Below are positions 12,551 through 23,269 of a stretch of 64,000 nucleotides of DNA, piece after piece. The stretch is from Dromiciops gliroides. Taxonomy: Eukaryota > Chordata > Mammalia > Microbiotheria > Microbiotheriidae. The notes under the pieces are model-generated. The model worked only from the letters and a program-made list of their open reading frames with translations. It was not told the DNA's origin and did no database searches. Location of the stretch: NCBI RefSeq assembly GCF_019393635.1, contig NC_057867.1, forward strand, positions 70,559,492-70,623,491, given 5' to 3'. The translations under genes were made by a program, and so were the position numbers. Each line of letters opens with the position of its first letter. Position 1 is the stretch's first letter.

Positions 12551-13644
12551 TCCCTCTCTCCCCTCCTCTATGAGGAAATGGGTTTTTAAGGTGTCAAAGT
12601 ATATTCCTCACGGACTAGCACAGGAAGATAGGCAGTTGTATTGAGAAGGGATTCTTTCTTCCAGAGAAGCTAAGAAGCTCGATTTGCCACGTGTGGTGGA
12701 CATGGAGCCCATGAGAGGACCAATGGGGAGAAGGCTGATTTGTTGCTCACAGAACGTGATGTGCCGTGGTACTATGCAAAATAGTAAATCAAGGTTCACA
12801 TCTTGGCCATTCTACTTACTGGTGGGGGTCAACACAGGAAAGGCCCTTTTTCTCTTAGAATCTCAGTATCCTCATGTGTAAAATGGGGTTATCAGTTCCC
12901 CTCTTCCTACCTGTCAGGGTTTGATCTCTCCCCCTTTTTCAAGAAAAATCCCATGACTTTAGTGTACATGTCATCACTAACTGTGGGAATCAGCTGCTTA
13001 TACCAATTCATATTAAGGAATGATGACTTATTGTACCCCCTTATGCCCCATCTTTAAGCCTTCTGAGGATATTTCTCTTTTAAATCTGAGTAACCCAAGG
13101 AAGTAGATCTTTCATAGTTGAGTTGGGGACAGATGGTGGGAAGCACACTGGATTTGGCATCAGCTTGAATTTGTGTGACCCTGGGCAAATCATTTCTTGG
13201 AAGTTGTCCTGTGGAAGGGCGATCTGCCTTGTTGGGCTCAGCCCTAGAGGTGGAATCAGGAGCAGTTGGTGGAAGTTGTAAAGAGGCAAAATGGGGCTCA
13301 ATGTCAGGACACAGATCCTAACCATTAGTGTTATTGAGAAGTGGAATGGGCAGCCTCTGGAGGTTTTGGTTCCCCATAATTGAAGGGCTTCCAACAAAGA
13401 ATGGATGACTTCCTGTTTAGCAAACTGCAGTGGGGATTCTTTTTTAGGTATGGGTTGGACCAGGTTACCACGGAAGATCTCTTTCACCTCCAAAATTCTG
13501 CGATTCTACTATACTTCTTGGTACCTCAATTTCCTCATCTATTAAGCCATGTGGACCCAGGCTTAGCTATTGCTACAGTGTCTAAAGCAAATGATCAAAG
13601 CTTTAGAGCAAAAAGAGACACTGCAGGCCACTTGGCCCCATGGC

Positions 13645-13775
13645 CCATATTTTACAGGAGAGGGAACTGAGGCCTAAGAAAGTCAAGTAACTAAGTGGCA
13701 GAGTGAGAATTTGAACCCAAATCTTTTGACTCCATATCCAATACTCTTTTCTCTTTTACCACAATGTCCTCTGAT
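13645..13775 (-). repeat. MIR-like SINE remnant
   Basis: ACAGGAGAGGGAACTGAGGC, then AGTAACTAAGTGGCAGAG and TTTGAACCCAAATC, the reverse-strand MIR order. Confidence 0.55.
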
Positions 13776-13929
13776 AGTGTGATATCATAAGCCTCCCTGA
13801 AGACCCAAATTATTATCAAGGAATGATAGAGGTAGTGGGAAAATCAGAGTTCCAAGAGATTCTGTGGATTTGAGATCAGTTAGATGAAACCTTACAGATT
13901 ATGTAGTGTAACCACATTTTCTAGAGTAG

Positions 13930-14200
13930 GGTGCTAAATGATAAAGGAATCAATAGGCATTTATTAAGCACCTACTATGTTCTAGGCACTATGGTAAGTG
14001 CTGGGAATATAAAGAAAAGTAAAAGACAATCCATGCCCTTAGGGGATCTCACAGTCTAATGGGAGAGAAAACATTAAAACAACTGTGTCTAAACAAGATA
14101 TATACAGGATAAGCTGGAGGTAATCAGAGGGAAGGCACTGGTATTAAGGCTTCTTACAGGTGGGATTTTAGCTGATACTTGAAGGAAGCCAGGAGATGGA
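13930..14200 (+). repeat. Fragment of the ancient unnamed repeat family
   Basis: AGGCATTTATTAAGCACCTA, AGGCACTATGGTAAGTGCTG, GGGGATCTCACAGTCTAATG and GATACTTGAAGGAAGCCAGG. It is cut off by the GGAA array, and a similar family resumes at about 15100. Confidence 0.5.
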
Positions 14201-14204
14201 GAAG

Positions 14205-14600
14205 AGGAAAGAGGGAAGGAAGGAAGGAAGAGGAGGGAGGGAGAAAGGAGGGAGGGAAGTAGGGAGGAAGGAAGGAAGAAAGGAAGAGAATGAGGAAGGA
14301 AGGAAGGAGGGAAGTAGGGAGGAAGGAAGGAAGAAGGGAAGAGAAGGAAGGAAGAAAAGAAGGAGGGAGGGAGGGAGGATGGAAGGAAGAAAGGATAAGG
14401 AGGGAGGGAGGAAGGAGGGAAGGAGGTAGGATGGAAGGAAGAAAGGAAGAGGAGGAAGGAAGGAAGGAGGGAGGGAGGAAGGAAAGAAGGAAGGAGGGAG
14501 GGAGGGAGGAAGGAAAGAAGGAAGGAAGGAAGGAAGGAAGGAAGGAAGGAAGGAAGGAAGGAAGGAAGGAAGGAAGGAAGGAAGGAAAGAAAGAAAGAAA
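14205..14600 (+). repeat. GGAA/GGGA polypurine microsatellite array
   Basis: About 400 bp in which the plus strand is almost all purine, built from GGAA, GGGA and AGAA units, with an uninterrupted GGAA run at about 14517-14587 (17-18 copies). The long Ser/Phe/Pro-rich minus frames and Lys/Glu/Gly/Arg-rich plus frames here are translations of the repeat and not genes. Confidence 0.97.
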
Positions 14601-15090
14601 CATGCACTTACTAAGTGCCAGCTAAGAGCCAGGAATTGTGCTGAGTGTTTTACAAAAATTGTCTCATTTGATCCTCACAACAACCCTGCTCTTATTATGC
14701 CCACTTTAAAGTTGAAGAACTGAAGCTAGATGGCACAGTGAATTGAGTGCTTGGCATGGAGTCGTGAGGACTCATTTTCCTGAGTTCAAATATGGCCTCA
14801 AACACTTACTAGCTGTGTGACCCTGAGCAAATCACTTGACCCTGTTTACCTCAGCCTCATCTGTAAAATGAGCTGGAGAAGGAATGGCAAACCACTCCAG
14901 GATCTTTGCTGAGAAAACCCCAAATGGGGTCACAAAGAGTTGGACACAACTGAAAAATTCCTGAATCCCCCTGAAAGTTTAGGAAACGGAGGCTGAGAGA
15001 GGTGAAGTTACTTGCCCAAGATCACATTGCTAATGTCTGAAACCACACTTGAACACAGGTCTTCCTAACTCCTAGCCCAACTCTCTCTAC
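14601..15090 (-). repeat. MIR-like SINE split by a younger SINE
   Basis: The minus-strand order begins at 14601 (ACTAAGTGCCAGCTAAG, GATCCTCACAACAACCCTGC), stops near 14730, and resumes at about 14965 (GAGGCTGAGAGAGGTGAAG, TTGCCCAAGATCACATTGC). The gap is filled by a plus-strand SINE. Confidence 0.65.
14735..14963 (+). mobile_element. Longer marsupial SINE variant, nested in a MIR-like SINE
   Basis: It starts near AGCTAGATGGCACAGTGAAT and carries the extended 3' part GCTGGAGAAGGAATGGCAAA, CCCCAAATGGGGTCACAAAG, GTTGGACACAACTGAAAAA. It inserted into the remnant on both sides. Confidence 0.85.
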
Positions 15091-15094
15091 GTGT

Positions 15095-15315
15095 AATCTG
15101 TCTCTAAGGAGGGAGAGCATGGGGAGCAGGTAGGGAAAAGGTGTGGATTTGGGAGATGAAGTATCATGTGTCACTGGATCATAGAGTACATGGAGGAGAG
15201 GTGTAAGAAGACTGTAAAGGTAGCAAGGCGCCAGCTTATGAAGCACTTTGAACGCCAGAGGATTTTCTATTTGATCCTGGAGTTAACGGGGAGCCATTGG
15301 CGTTTGCTCTGAGTG
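15095..15315 (+). repeat. Fragment of the ancient unnamed repeat family
   Basis: TGAAGCACTTTGAACGCCAG, CTATTTGATCCTGG and GGGGAGCCATTGGCGTTTGC, part of the same family as at 2600-4260. 15320-15890 shows nothing recognised. Confidence 0.45.
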
Positions 15316-15899
15316 GAAGATAGCCTGGAAAGGAGTTCTTAAAAGGTCTTGCTACACATAATATTACATTATTTAAATGATATCGGGTGGATCCAACAAT
15401 TACATAATATCGTGGTGAACTTTGGGCAGGGTATGGACAAGAGTCACACTGGCTGGGCCAGCAAGGACAGGCTGCTGTCTTCAGAACTGAAAGGAACACT
15501 TCAATCTATGAGATGACCGATTCATTTGAATATCTCAGTAAAATGAAAGCTCGGTATCCACGATTCTTTCATAGAATTCAATATTAATACAATTTACAAA
15601 ACTTGTAAGAGCCAGATCTTCCAAACCAGAGTTCTTCCTGGGCCTAGCTAGTCTGGCTAAGTTCAGAGAGGCTCTTCCCAGGGTTGGCAACTGTCATCAC
15701 TATGACTTTCTGATTCATCATTGACAGGGTGAGAGAAACCTGGGCTGGTACCCTTGGAGTCAAGAGACCCTGGGTCTTAACTAAGATATTGAGTGACCAT
15801 GGGTAAGTTGTTGAATCTTGCTATAGTCTAGACAATGCTCTGGGACTATATATTAAACAGTTACTGGTTTGCCTCCTGGATGGAGTTTCTACACTAAGG

Positions 15900-16315
15900 G
15901 TCTCCTACATTGAACAGGTCTGGCCCAACCCCCTCCCTTGTCAAAACATTAATCTATTCATATTCAGAGGGATTATGATTTACGTTTATGGAAGAAGCAC
16001 TTGAACCCACAAGCTCATGGATCTTTGAGGAATAAACTACTTCTGCCTCTTAGACTTTCAGACTTCCTTTAAGACTCTGCTCAAGTACCATCTTCTGTAG
16101 ACCTGTTCCCAATTCCCCCACTGATGGAACCTTTCCTTCCAAAGTCTTTGTGTATCTACTTTGTAAGTATCTTGTACTTATATCATGTAAAAATTATCTC
16201 CTCCATTAGGATGTAAGCTGTCTGAGGGAAGGGTCTGATTTTCCCTCTTATCCCCAGCACTCAGCACAGTGCCTGACACACAGTAAGACAGCTAAGAAGT
16301 GTTTGTTGATTGATT
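15900..16315 (+). repeat. LINE L2 3' end
   Basis: CTTTAAGACTCTGCTCAAGT, CCATTAGGATGTAAGCTGTC, CACAGTGCCTGACACACAG and a final TGTTTGTTGATTGATT. 16320-16950 and 17120-18790 show no repeat or exon I recognise. Confidence 0.7.
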
Positions 16316-16964
16316 CTCATGGTTCACCTAGGCATGTGACCAACACGGAATGTAGCTCTAAGCATGAAACAAAAGTGTCATGGACTTCCAAGCCACATTA
16401 TTCTGAACCCTTCATGTAAACCAATAGCCACACACCTTTATGGGAAAACAAAACAAAACAAAGCAAATCCCAAATATTTCTTTAATGTAAGATTTATTCC
16501 TGAATTTTCTAGTGTAAGAGTAATAGCTTCCTCAGCAAAGATATCAATTGGCAACATCTTGGATACGTGGCAAGACCTGTCTTTTTCTCAAGTGGAAACA
16601 CATGAAATGAGCTAAAATGCCTTTGGTGTCCAAGGAAGTAACTTATGTGATACCTGGAAAACATATTGTAGAATTCCATTTTGTGAGCACAATTCACTCC
16701 CAAACTTGAAATCTAAGTCAACTTGCTCTGCTACCCCTTGCTTTGAAAACATTTTCCCTGGTTTGCCACCTTAAGCCAAAATGTCTTCAGGTGTATGAGA
16801 AAAAGAAGCATGGCATTTCAGAGGTGGAAAGGAGATTTAAGATTACTGGGTCCAAATACTTACACATGAGGAAACTGGCAGTACAGAAGGGAACCTGTGC
16901 ACACACATTTCTGCTTCTTGTAATATTCTTGACAACCTATCAGCTAAGAAGGGAAAATGTCTGT

Positions 16965-17115
16965 CTCAGTTTCCTTAACTCTAAGATGGGGATAATAGTA
17001 CCGCCGCCACCCACCCCGTTGTTGTGAGGATCAAATGAGATAGTATCTGTAAAAGCACTGAGCACACTGCTTGGCACATAGTAGGTGCTTATTCAATGCT
17101 TGTTCCCTTCCCCCA
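16965..17115 (+). repeat. CORE-SINE 3' part
   Basis: CAGTTTCCTTAACTCTAAGA, GGATAATAGTACC, AATGAGATAGTATCTGTAAA and CATAGTAGGTGCTTATTCAA. The 5' tRNA-like half is missing. Confidence 0.65.
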
Positions 17116-18814
17116 TTTTTAATTGCCATGAAGTTTTGACAGGGAAGGGATGTGTTTCCTCTGAAATGAAAGGGCACACAACTGGCGGCAGAAGGAGGCA
17201 GGAGGATTGGGGTGCTTGGAGAAGGACAACAAACAGTGTTTGAGAAAAACACTTGTCTTTGTTCCCACTGCTGCATTGCACATGGTAGATTTCCTATTTG
17301 CATATTCTATCTCGAACAAGAGTCTGTTGTCTGTTAGGGAATATTCCTTTTATTTCCTTGGTACTGGAACAGTTCTCTGCTCAAGTCTATTAAGAGCAAC
17401 ACACACATCTCTGTTTGGAAGTCAACCAAGTCGCAAATCGAATGTTCTGTTTTCCACTTCTCCCCCCCACTCTCAATCCATCACCAGCCCCTGCCTTATT
17501 TCCCTTTTTATGAGCGACTTATTTGAGGAGGAATTAAGCTACTGAGAAAGAAAATAAAACTTGCATGAAACACAAAAGCTTAGAAAATGAGCAAAGGAAG
17601 AAATAGATGTGTATTTGTTGGAAATCATTTATTGCCTATAAAAGTTTAAATAAAAACCCTTGAAAAGTTCACATTACAGTCGGATGTGGCTTTAAGTGGT
17701 AGTGTTTCAGAGGTAGTAAGCATGACCTGGGATGCAGAATTGCAAGAGGAATCATTAACTCAACAAGTTAATGCTAACGAGAACCTTCATATGGCGAAGA
17801 AGTTTTGAAATATAGCCTTTGAGAAATCTGCTCTTAAATTTGGTATATTTCAGACAAAGGGATGTTGGCTGTTGGCATGGAAGTTAGTAGGGGCTTTCAT
17901 TCTAGCATCCCATGGAATTGCCCTGGGATGTGGCTAGTACAGTGCTATCTGCCAAGGATGATACCAATTGCACAATTGTGTCTTGTGACCCTTGCTTTGG
18001 GCATTCTGTAATTCATCTGGAGTGTGGGAATGAATATTTGGGTGACAGCACCACAAGGTGGCATCAATAGATCCAAACCTACCAGACCTGTAGCTACAAG
18101 ACACATTATTGCACAGCCTTAGGATCTAAATAACAATCTGATCTGGCAGAAAAAGAGATTCCCATAAGTCAACTGTCCCAGCACTGACAGGTTAGTGCTC
18201 TGAGCATTTTCCCTAAATGTGATCATAGGGCATCCAGCTGGAAAGAGGAAGAGACAACTCAATGGAAGTGGGATGAATCCCAAAGACCCACAAGGCCAAG
18301 CTAGGTACAGGAGACTTTAAAATACAGTGCGCCCCCCCCCAGTCCCCACCCCCACAGACATACACATCCTGCTCTGCTACTTTCCATCCAAGTCTCTACT
18401 ATGACTCCTGAGTATGAGGGGTCCTTAGAATCATACTGCTCAGCTGCCTTGGAGAGTCCTAACAGAAAAGCATACAGAATGGGTAGAGTGAAGTCTCATT
18501 GGACCCCTACCAACCTTTCTCCATTGATTTCCACCATTACCACCAAAATGGTTCTGCTAAGGAGAGCTGAGCCTACCAGCAGCCATCTCTAGCTGTCTGG
18601 GTCCATTGATTTCGTGCCTTTCTCCCTGTGTACAGTCATTTCCCTGATCCTCACATTCTCATGGCTGTTCAATGGGGACTTGACTGAAATGATGGGGGCA
18701 CCCATGAGGGCCCTAAGCTCACGGCAGAAATCAAAGTGTAGAAGCACCTCTCATGTTGGCCTTGGTCTTTCCGAGAAGCAGCAGTGATCCTTTCTCTAAG
18801 AGTTGGCTGACACG

Positions 18815-18930
18815 GGGCAGCTAAATGGTACAGTGGAGTCAGGAGGACCTGAGTTCAAATCCAGCCTCAGATACTTCCTAGCTGTGTGACTCTGGGCAAG
18901 TCACCTAACCCTGATTGCCTCAAAAAAAAA
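18815..18930 (+). mobile_element. tRNA-derived marsupial SINE, plus strand, internally shortened
   Basis: GGGGCAGCTAAATGGTACAG, GAGTTCAAATCCAGCCTC, TAGCTGTGTGACTCTGGGCA and a run of A. The segment between the A box and GGAGTCAGGAGG is deleted. A MIR-like copy follows at 18960-19130. Confidence 0.85.
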
Positions 18931-19259
18931 GTTGACTTGCAGTAAGAAAAGTGATGGGCTAGGAATCCAGAGTCCTGGTTCTAATCCTCATCCTACCACT
19001 AACTCACTGTAGGATGCTGGGCAAGTCATTTTCCCTTCTCTGGGTCTCAATTTCCTCCTCAAAAAATGAGGGTCAGACAAAGTCCCCTCCACCTCTCAAA
19101 TCTGAGGCGCAATGATAACACAGCACCAGTAAAACAGTGACGACATATTACAGAAGAAAAAGTATCCTTTTGAGGAGTGAAATTTGAAGTAAGAAGACTC
19201 CCTACACCATTTTAAGCCATGACTTTTTCCTTGCTCTGACTAAACTCAGTCACATCAGT

Positions 19260-20500
19260 CACAGCATGTTAGAGGTCATCTAGTCCATCCTTGCACTTTA
19301 CAGATGAGGAGACTGATGTGACTATTGGCACACAGCTCCAAGCTTGGGCCTCCCAGCCTTCTACTGAAATGCCTCCTGGGATCCCATCCTTTTTGGCCTC
19401 ATAGTTTATGAATAGAATGCTTCACCTTGGCATCCTCTTCCAATTCCAGTGTGCAGAATTACAATCTGCCAACCCTAACCCTTCTTCCTGCCCAGAAACA
19501 GCAGTCTAGTGTTGCTGTTTCCGGCTATAGACAGACCATGTCCCAATTTAGAAGCATCTTAATTCCACCGGTGGTGAGTGAAGTCGTTCTGAATGGTGCA
19601 AATCCCAGCGCACCAGTGCACTGCACCTTCAGGAGACAGAGAGAATTTATGTAGGCTCCGCTGTGACTGAACATAAATACAGACTGGGCCAATCCCCCCA
19701 AAACTGGACCCTACACTTCCACCTGGGAATCACTCCCAGCCCAGGAGACTCCTTAATACTTCATCTCTTCTATTCCAAATGAAATAATTTTTGTGAACGC
19801 CACTGAAACAGTTACCAAGAAAGAATTCTTGGCAGTTTTGGGGAATTAGGATGCAAGCACAGAGCATGGGGTCTCGCAAAGAGCAAATGCTCAATAAATA
19901 TCTGTTGACTGATTGATTATTTAGCCTAGAGAAGCAGAGTCTGAGGAGTGACAATTATGGTCCGAGCATGCAAAAGGTTATTATAGAAAACATAATCAGC
20001 CAGTCTTCATTTACAGTGAGAATTAAACAAGAAGAAAAGGGCTTAAGTTAAAATAAGATGTAAGGAAAATTCTTCATTTCACAGGTTGCTGTGGTCAAAG
20101 GATTTGTCACCGGCTGGCCAGCCTACTGGTGGTGGGTTTTTATGTGCTTTGGTAGTTGGTCCTTATACAGTATACACACTTTGTCACTGGGCCTGAACTG
20201 AAAGCTTTACCACTGTCAGAGTCTTGAATAAGCCAGAGTTACTTCCACACTGGCCTCCTGGAAACACAGGACTGAAAAAGTGGTGGGCCAGTTAGATAAT
20301 GAGATTAAGGGACAGCAAAAAGCCTGGGGGCTACTGGGATGCCATAAAATGTTCACAGAGCTTGAGGATGGGTTCCAGATCACTGACTGGGCAGGTCCTC
20401 TACAGAGGATTTATGGGAGGATATGGACAAGCACAGAATGAGAAACCTAGATGGGCAGCCATGGACACCATTAGAGGGAGACCCAGATGAATGGGTTCAT
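19260..20500. other. Mostly unassigned intergenic sequence
   Basis: A MIR-like scrap lies near 19260-19370 and an L2-like ATAAATATCTGTTGACTGA near 19893. A 75-codon plus-strand frame (19427-19654) opens on TTG, with its first ATG only mid-frame. I do not recognise it and see no splice or promoter support. The rest shows nothing recognised. Confidence 0.4.
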
Positions 20501-20514
20501 GGATTCATTCACTT

Positions 20515-20667
20515 ATTTTTGTTTGTTTTTTTGTGGGGCACCAAGGGTTAAGTGACTTGCCCAGGGTCACACAGCTAGTAAGTGTCAAGTATCTGAGGCT
20601 GGATTTGAACTCAGGTCCTCCTGAATCCAGGGCTGGTGCTTTATCCACTGTGCCACCTAGCTGCCCC
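20515..20667 (-). mobile_element. tRNA-derived marsupial SINE with perfect 13-bp target-site duplication
   Basis: Minus-strand copy from a GTTTGTTTTTTTG tail to GTGCCACCTAGCTGCCCC. GATTCATTCACTT is repeated exactly at 20502-20514 and 20668-20680. Confidence 0.95.
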
Positions 20668-20940
20668 GATTCATTCACTTTTACTGAAGGTAAACTCACT
20701 GACTGTAAAAGGGATGAGCCCTTAGACACACTGGATGATTTGGGATCTCCTTTCTTAGAGATATCATATGAAACTCCTTACATTTGCTTTATATCATGGG
20801 GGCTGTGGCCCACACAGAAATAAATGTGAAATGACCAAGTTTATCCTAATATGTGAGATTTTGTGGCCTCACTCATATTCATGTCTTTTGTTGGAATTTG
20901 GATTGTGGGGAGGGAAGGGGGCACAGGGAGGGCCTAATTC

Positions 20941-20975
20941 TGTGTGTACATGTGTGGTACACACATGTACACACA
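20941..20975. repeat. Perfect 15-bp inverted repeat
   Basis: TGTGTGTACATGTGT (20941-20955), a 5-base spacer GGTAC, then its exact reverse complement (20961-20975). It can fold into a hairpin and is embedded in alternating purine-pyrimidine sequence. No gene is attached to it. Confidence 0.9.
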
Positions 20976-21248
20976 CCCCCCTCCTCAAATAAAGTTTTCC
21001 TCTGCTGTCTCCTCATGATGTGGACATGAGCCTCATTTCTTGAAGGCTTTGTCAATGGGGTGCATTCCTTGGTAGGTCCTAACAACCTGGGAAGGCTGCA
21101 GGTAGGAGTCCCAGCATCATCTGAGAACCCAAATTTGGAGACAGTTGTTACTGGGTTGGCCACAGGTTGATGAATTTGTTTGCCATACAAGTCTTAAAGA
21201 CTGCCTACAAAGTAGTGGGGGAGTTGTAAGGATAATGCTGGTGACAGT

Positions 21249-21303
21249 GTGTGTGTACATATACACATATACATGTATATGCATATACATGTGTACATGC
21301 CCA
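21249..21303. repeat. Alternating TA/CA/TG simple sequence with internal palindrome
   Basis: A stretch of TGTG, ACATATAC and ATATGCATATAC units includes the 16-base perfect palindrome CATATACATGTATATG. It is probably a degenerate TG/TA microsatellite. Confidence 0.8.
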
Positions 21304-21535
21304 TGGAAAATCACCCAACCTCTATGTGCCTCAGACTACTTCTTAGAACTAATTTAAGTCCTAGATGGATTATGATGTGTATCAGTGGAGAAATTTCCCA
21401 TGAAGGGAATTATCTACATGGACACAGACCCTTCATGAATTTACCCATGCATGTATATACATGTTTATGGGCATTTGGGGATTGATTGAATTTTATAACT
21501 TCTGAAGAGTCAGAAGGAGATATCTGTTGAATTTT

Positions 21536-21676
21536 TTTTTGCAGGGCAATGAGGGTTAAGTGACTTGCCCAGGGTCACACAGCTAGTAAGTGTTAAGTGT
21601 CTGAGGCCGGATTTGAACTCAGGTCCTCCTGAATCCAGGGCCGGTGCTTTATCCACTGCGCCACCTAGCTGCCCCA
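21536..21676 (-). mobile_element. tRNA-derived marsupial SINE with perfect 16-bp target-site duplication
   Basis: Minus-strand copy, nearly consensus-like, from a T-run and GCAGGGCAATGAGGGTTAAG to GCGCCACCTAGCTGCCCC. ATATCTGTTGAATTTT is repeated exactly at 21520-21535 and 21677-21692. 21700-22714 shows no recognised repeat and may contain distal HDX 3' UTR. Confidence 0.96.
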
Positions 21677-22734
21677 ATATCTGTTGAATTTTAAGGGGTC
21701 AAACCCGGTTTTGATGAAAACATGCATGAATACTTGTAGTATTTAAATTTTGAAATGACCAAGGTACACTGATCCTTCCTGTATTTAACCATGCAACTCA
21801 ATTCCACACTGCCAAGTCACAAAGCACTGTGTGCTTGGGGACAAGTTGGCATTTACCTGTATCAGGTCTAGGTAATGCCATCTGGTGCTCAGGAAGCCAA
21901 GTCTTTTCGACAGTGAGTTGCCATCTGGTGCCTGCTAGTAGAACAATTGGGTAACATGCCCAACTGGCCTGAATGCTCAGTAAGTGGCATCCAGGAAATT
22001 CCAAGGCTCCTGATTAACAAGAGTGGGGCAGCTTTGGGAGGGTGGCAGGCATCCTTGGCTGATGGCACTGTACAGATTCTACATGGAGAGTGTGTGGACT
22101 CTCAGAGGAACTGGATACGACAATTGCAGTAGCAATTGTAGTACCTTGACTTTTCCTGTTTCATGGAGCATAATGAATTGAAACACACTGTGAAGGCAGT
22201 GATGAGGGAGGGATATTCCTGCAACACTTCATCTAGCCCAATTCCCCAAATTCACCAGTACAGTGTGAATCCTACTGATACTTGCCATTCGCAGGGATCA
22301 AGAATTCCCATTAAGAGTCTAATCTTTTACAACAGTTATGCTTTTGTTTCTGGACATTTAATGATTTCTTGGACTTTAAGTTACTGAATTACTCTTCCAC
22401 AGTGTTCCCTCTGTCCCACCACAGGCATTTTGGTAGGAGGATGGAAGAATAGCAACAATTTACATGACATAATTACATGCTAGTAAGCACTTCTCTAGTT
22501 CAATCTCTGACTTAAATGAAATTTTCACAGGGGTCCAAGAATAATTCCACACACTCATCCAGGCTCAAACTGGTTTTTCATGTCCATGTTCAATTCTAAA
22601 CCTGCTTTCCTGAGTAGAAGTGTGTGTGGATTACAAGGAGAGGACAGGAGAGAAGAGAGATGGAGGGAGGGAAGGAGGCCACAAAAATCAGGCTAGCCAA
22701 GCTTGATCGTCTTGACAAGTAGTGTTGAAATACC

Positions 22735-22740
22735 TTTATT
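22735..22740 (-). terminator. Candidate polyadenylation signal AATAAA for HDX
   Basis: Minus-strand AATAAA, about 405 bases past the stop codon, preceded by an A-rich run and followed by GT-containing sequence. It is a canonical hexamer, but the use of this site cannot be judged from sequence alone. Confidence 0.4.
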
Positions 22741-23116
22741 TTTTTTTTTTTTGCATTCTTGGTTCCCTGCTCAAAGCTACTGTTCAAAATAAGACTCTTC
22801 TACAAAACAAAAGAAAAACCAAATCTCTCCAAAATTAGACATTTACGTATTTCATGGCTGTACTGCTAAAAATTAAATAAAGCTTTCCCCATAGAGCTTC
22901 CTCGGTTTACAAAACCCCCCCAAACCCCAAACACTAAGCTTTTCAATCCCATATTTCTTTTCACTCTAAATTGCAGCCATTCTATCATGTCCATCCTTCA
23001 CAGAATCTGTCTGCTTCCCTCAATTTGTTTTTCCAACTGAAGGGTATCAGGCAACAAAATGCAGTTATCTTGAAATGCACACCTGTTAAGCAGCCCAAAG
23101 ACTGCGGCCTAGATTG

Positions 23117-23140
23117 CCCCCCATCCCCCACCCCCTCCCC
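23117..23140 (-). promoter_or_regulatory. Candidate RNA G-quadruplex just after the HDX stop codon
   Basis: In the mRNA sense four guanine tracts of 4, 5, 5 and 6 bases are separated by loops of 1, 1 and 2 bases. The first tract begins three bases after TGA. Short loops and long tracts are the features that make G-quadruplexes most stable. Such elements near stop codons can affect termination, polyadenylation or RNA stability, but no effect is shown here. Confidence 0.6.
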
Positions 23141-23143
23141 GAA

Positions 23144-23269
23144 TCACAAACTGTCAGAGGCATTTTTCTCTGATAAAGAAGACAAACTGAATGAGGTATC
23201 ATCAGGCTCTGGTGAGGCGTGATGGAAATCCAGCTCTTCTAATTCAGGAGGTAAATCTGACAGCAGGGC
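23144..23269 (-). CDS. HDX: HDX last coding exon F, with stop codon
   Basis: 126 bp of coding sequence: 41 codons from ALLSDLPPELEEL to EKNASDSL, then TGA at 23146-23144. The acceptor CTGACCCAG follows a run of 12 T on the minus strand. The tail is rich in Ser, Asp and Glu with no known fold, as expected for the HDX C-terminus. The 3' UTR follows directly and begins with a run of guanine tracts. Confidence 0.96.
   Translation of the reverse strand, partial: ALLSDLPPELEELDFHHASPEPDDTSFSLSSLSEKNASDSL

Larger units (their letters stand above)
22715..23143 (-). other. HDX: HDX 3' UTR (proximal part, probable)
   Basis: Minus-strand sequence after the stop codon has no SINE or L1. It contains an AATAAA on the minus strand (TTTATT at 22735-22740), which would give a short 3' UTR of roughly 430 bp ending about 20 bases beyond. 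An A-run directly upstream of that signal could instead be a degraded tail. As I recall, the human transcript has a longer 3' UTR, so this could be only the proximal site. An ATTAAA (minus strand, 22362-22357) is a second candidate. Confidence 0.5.

Noticed and set aside
14089..14625. Long Ser/Phe/Pro-rich and Lys/Glu/Gly-rich open frames up to 172 codons
   Set aside because: They are translations of the GGAA/GGGA array in several frames and not genes.
19427..19654. 75-codon frame with a protein-like composition
   Set aside because: It opens on TTG, the first ATG is mid-frame, and I recognise no family; chance is the simplest explanation.
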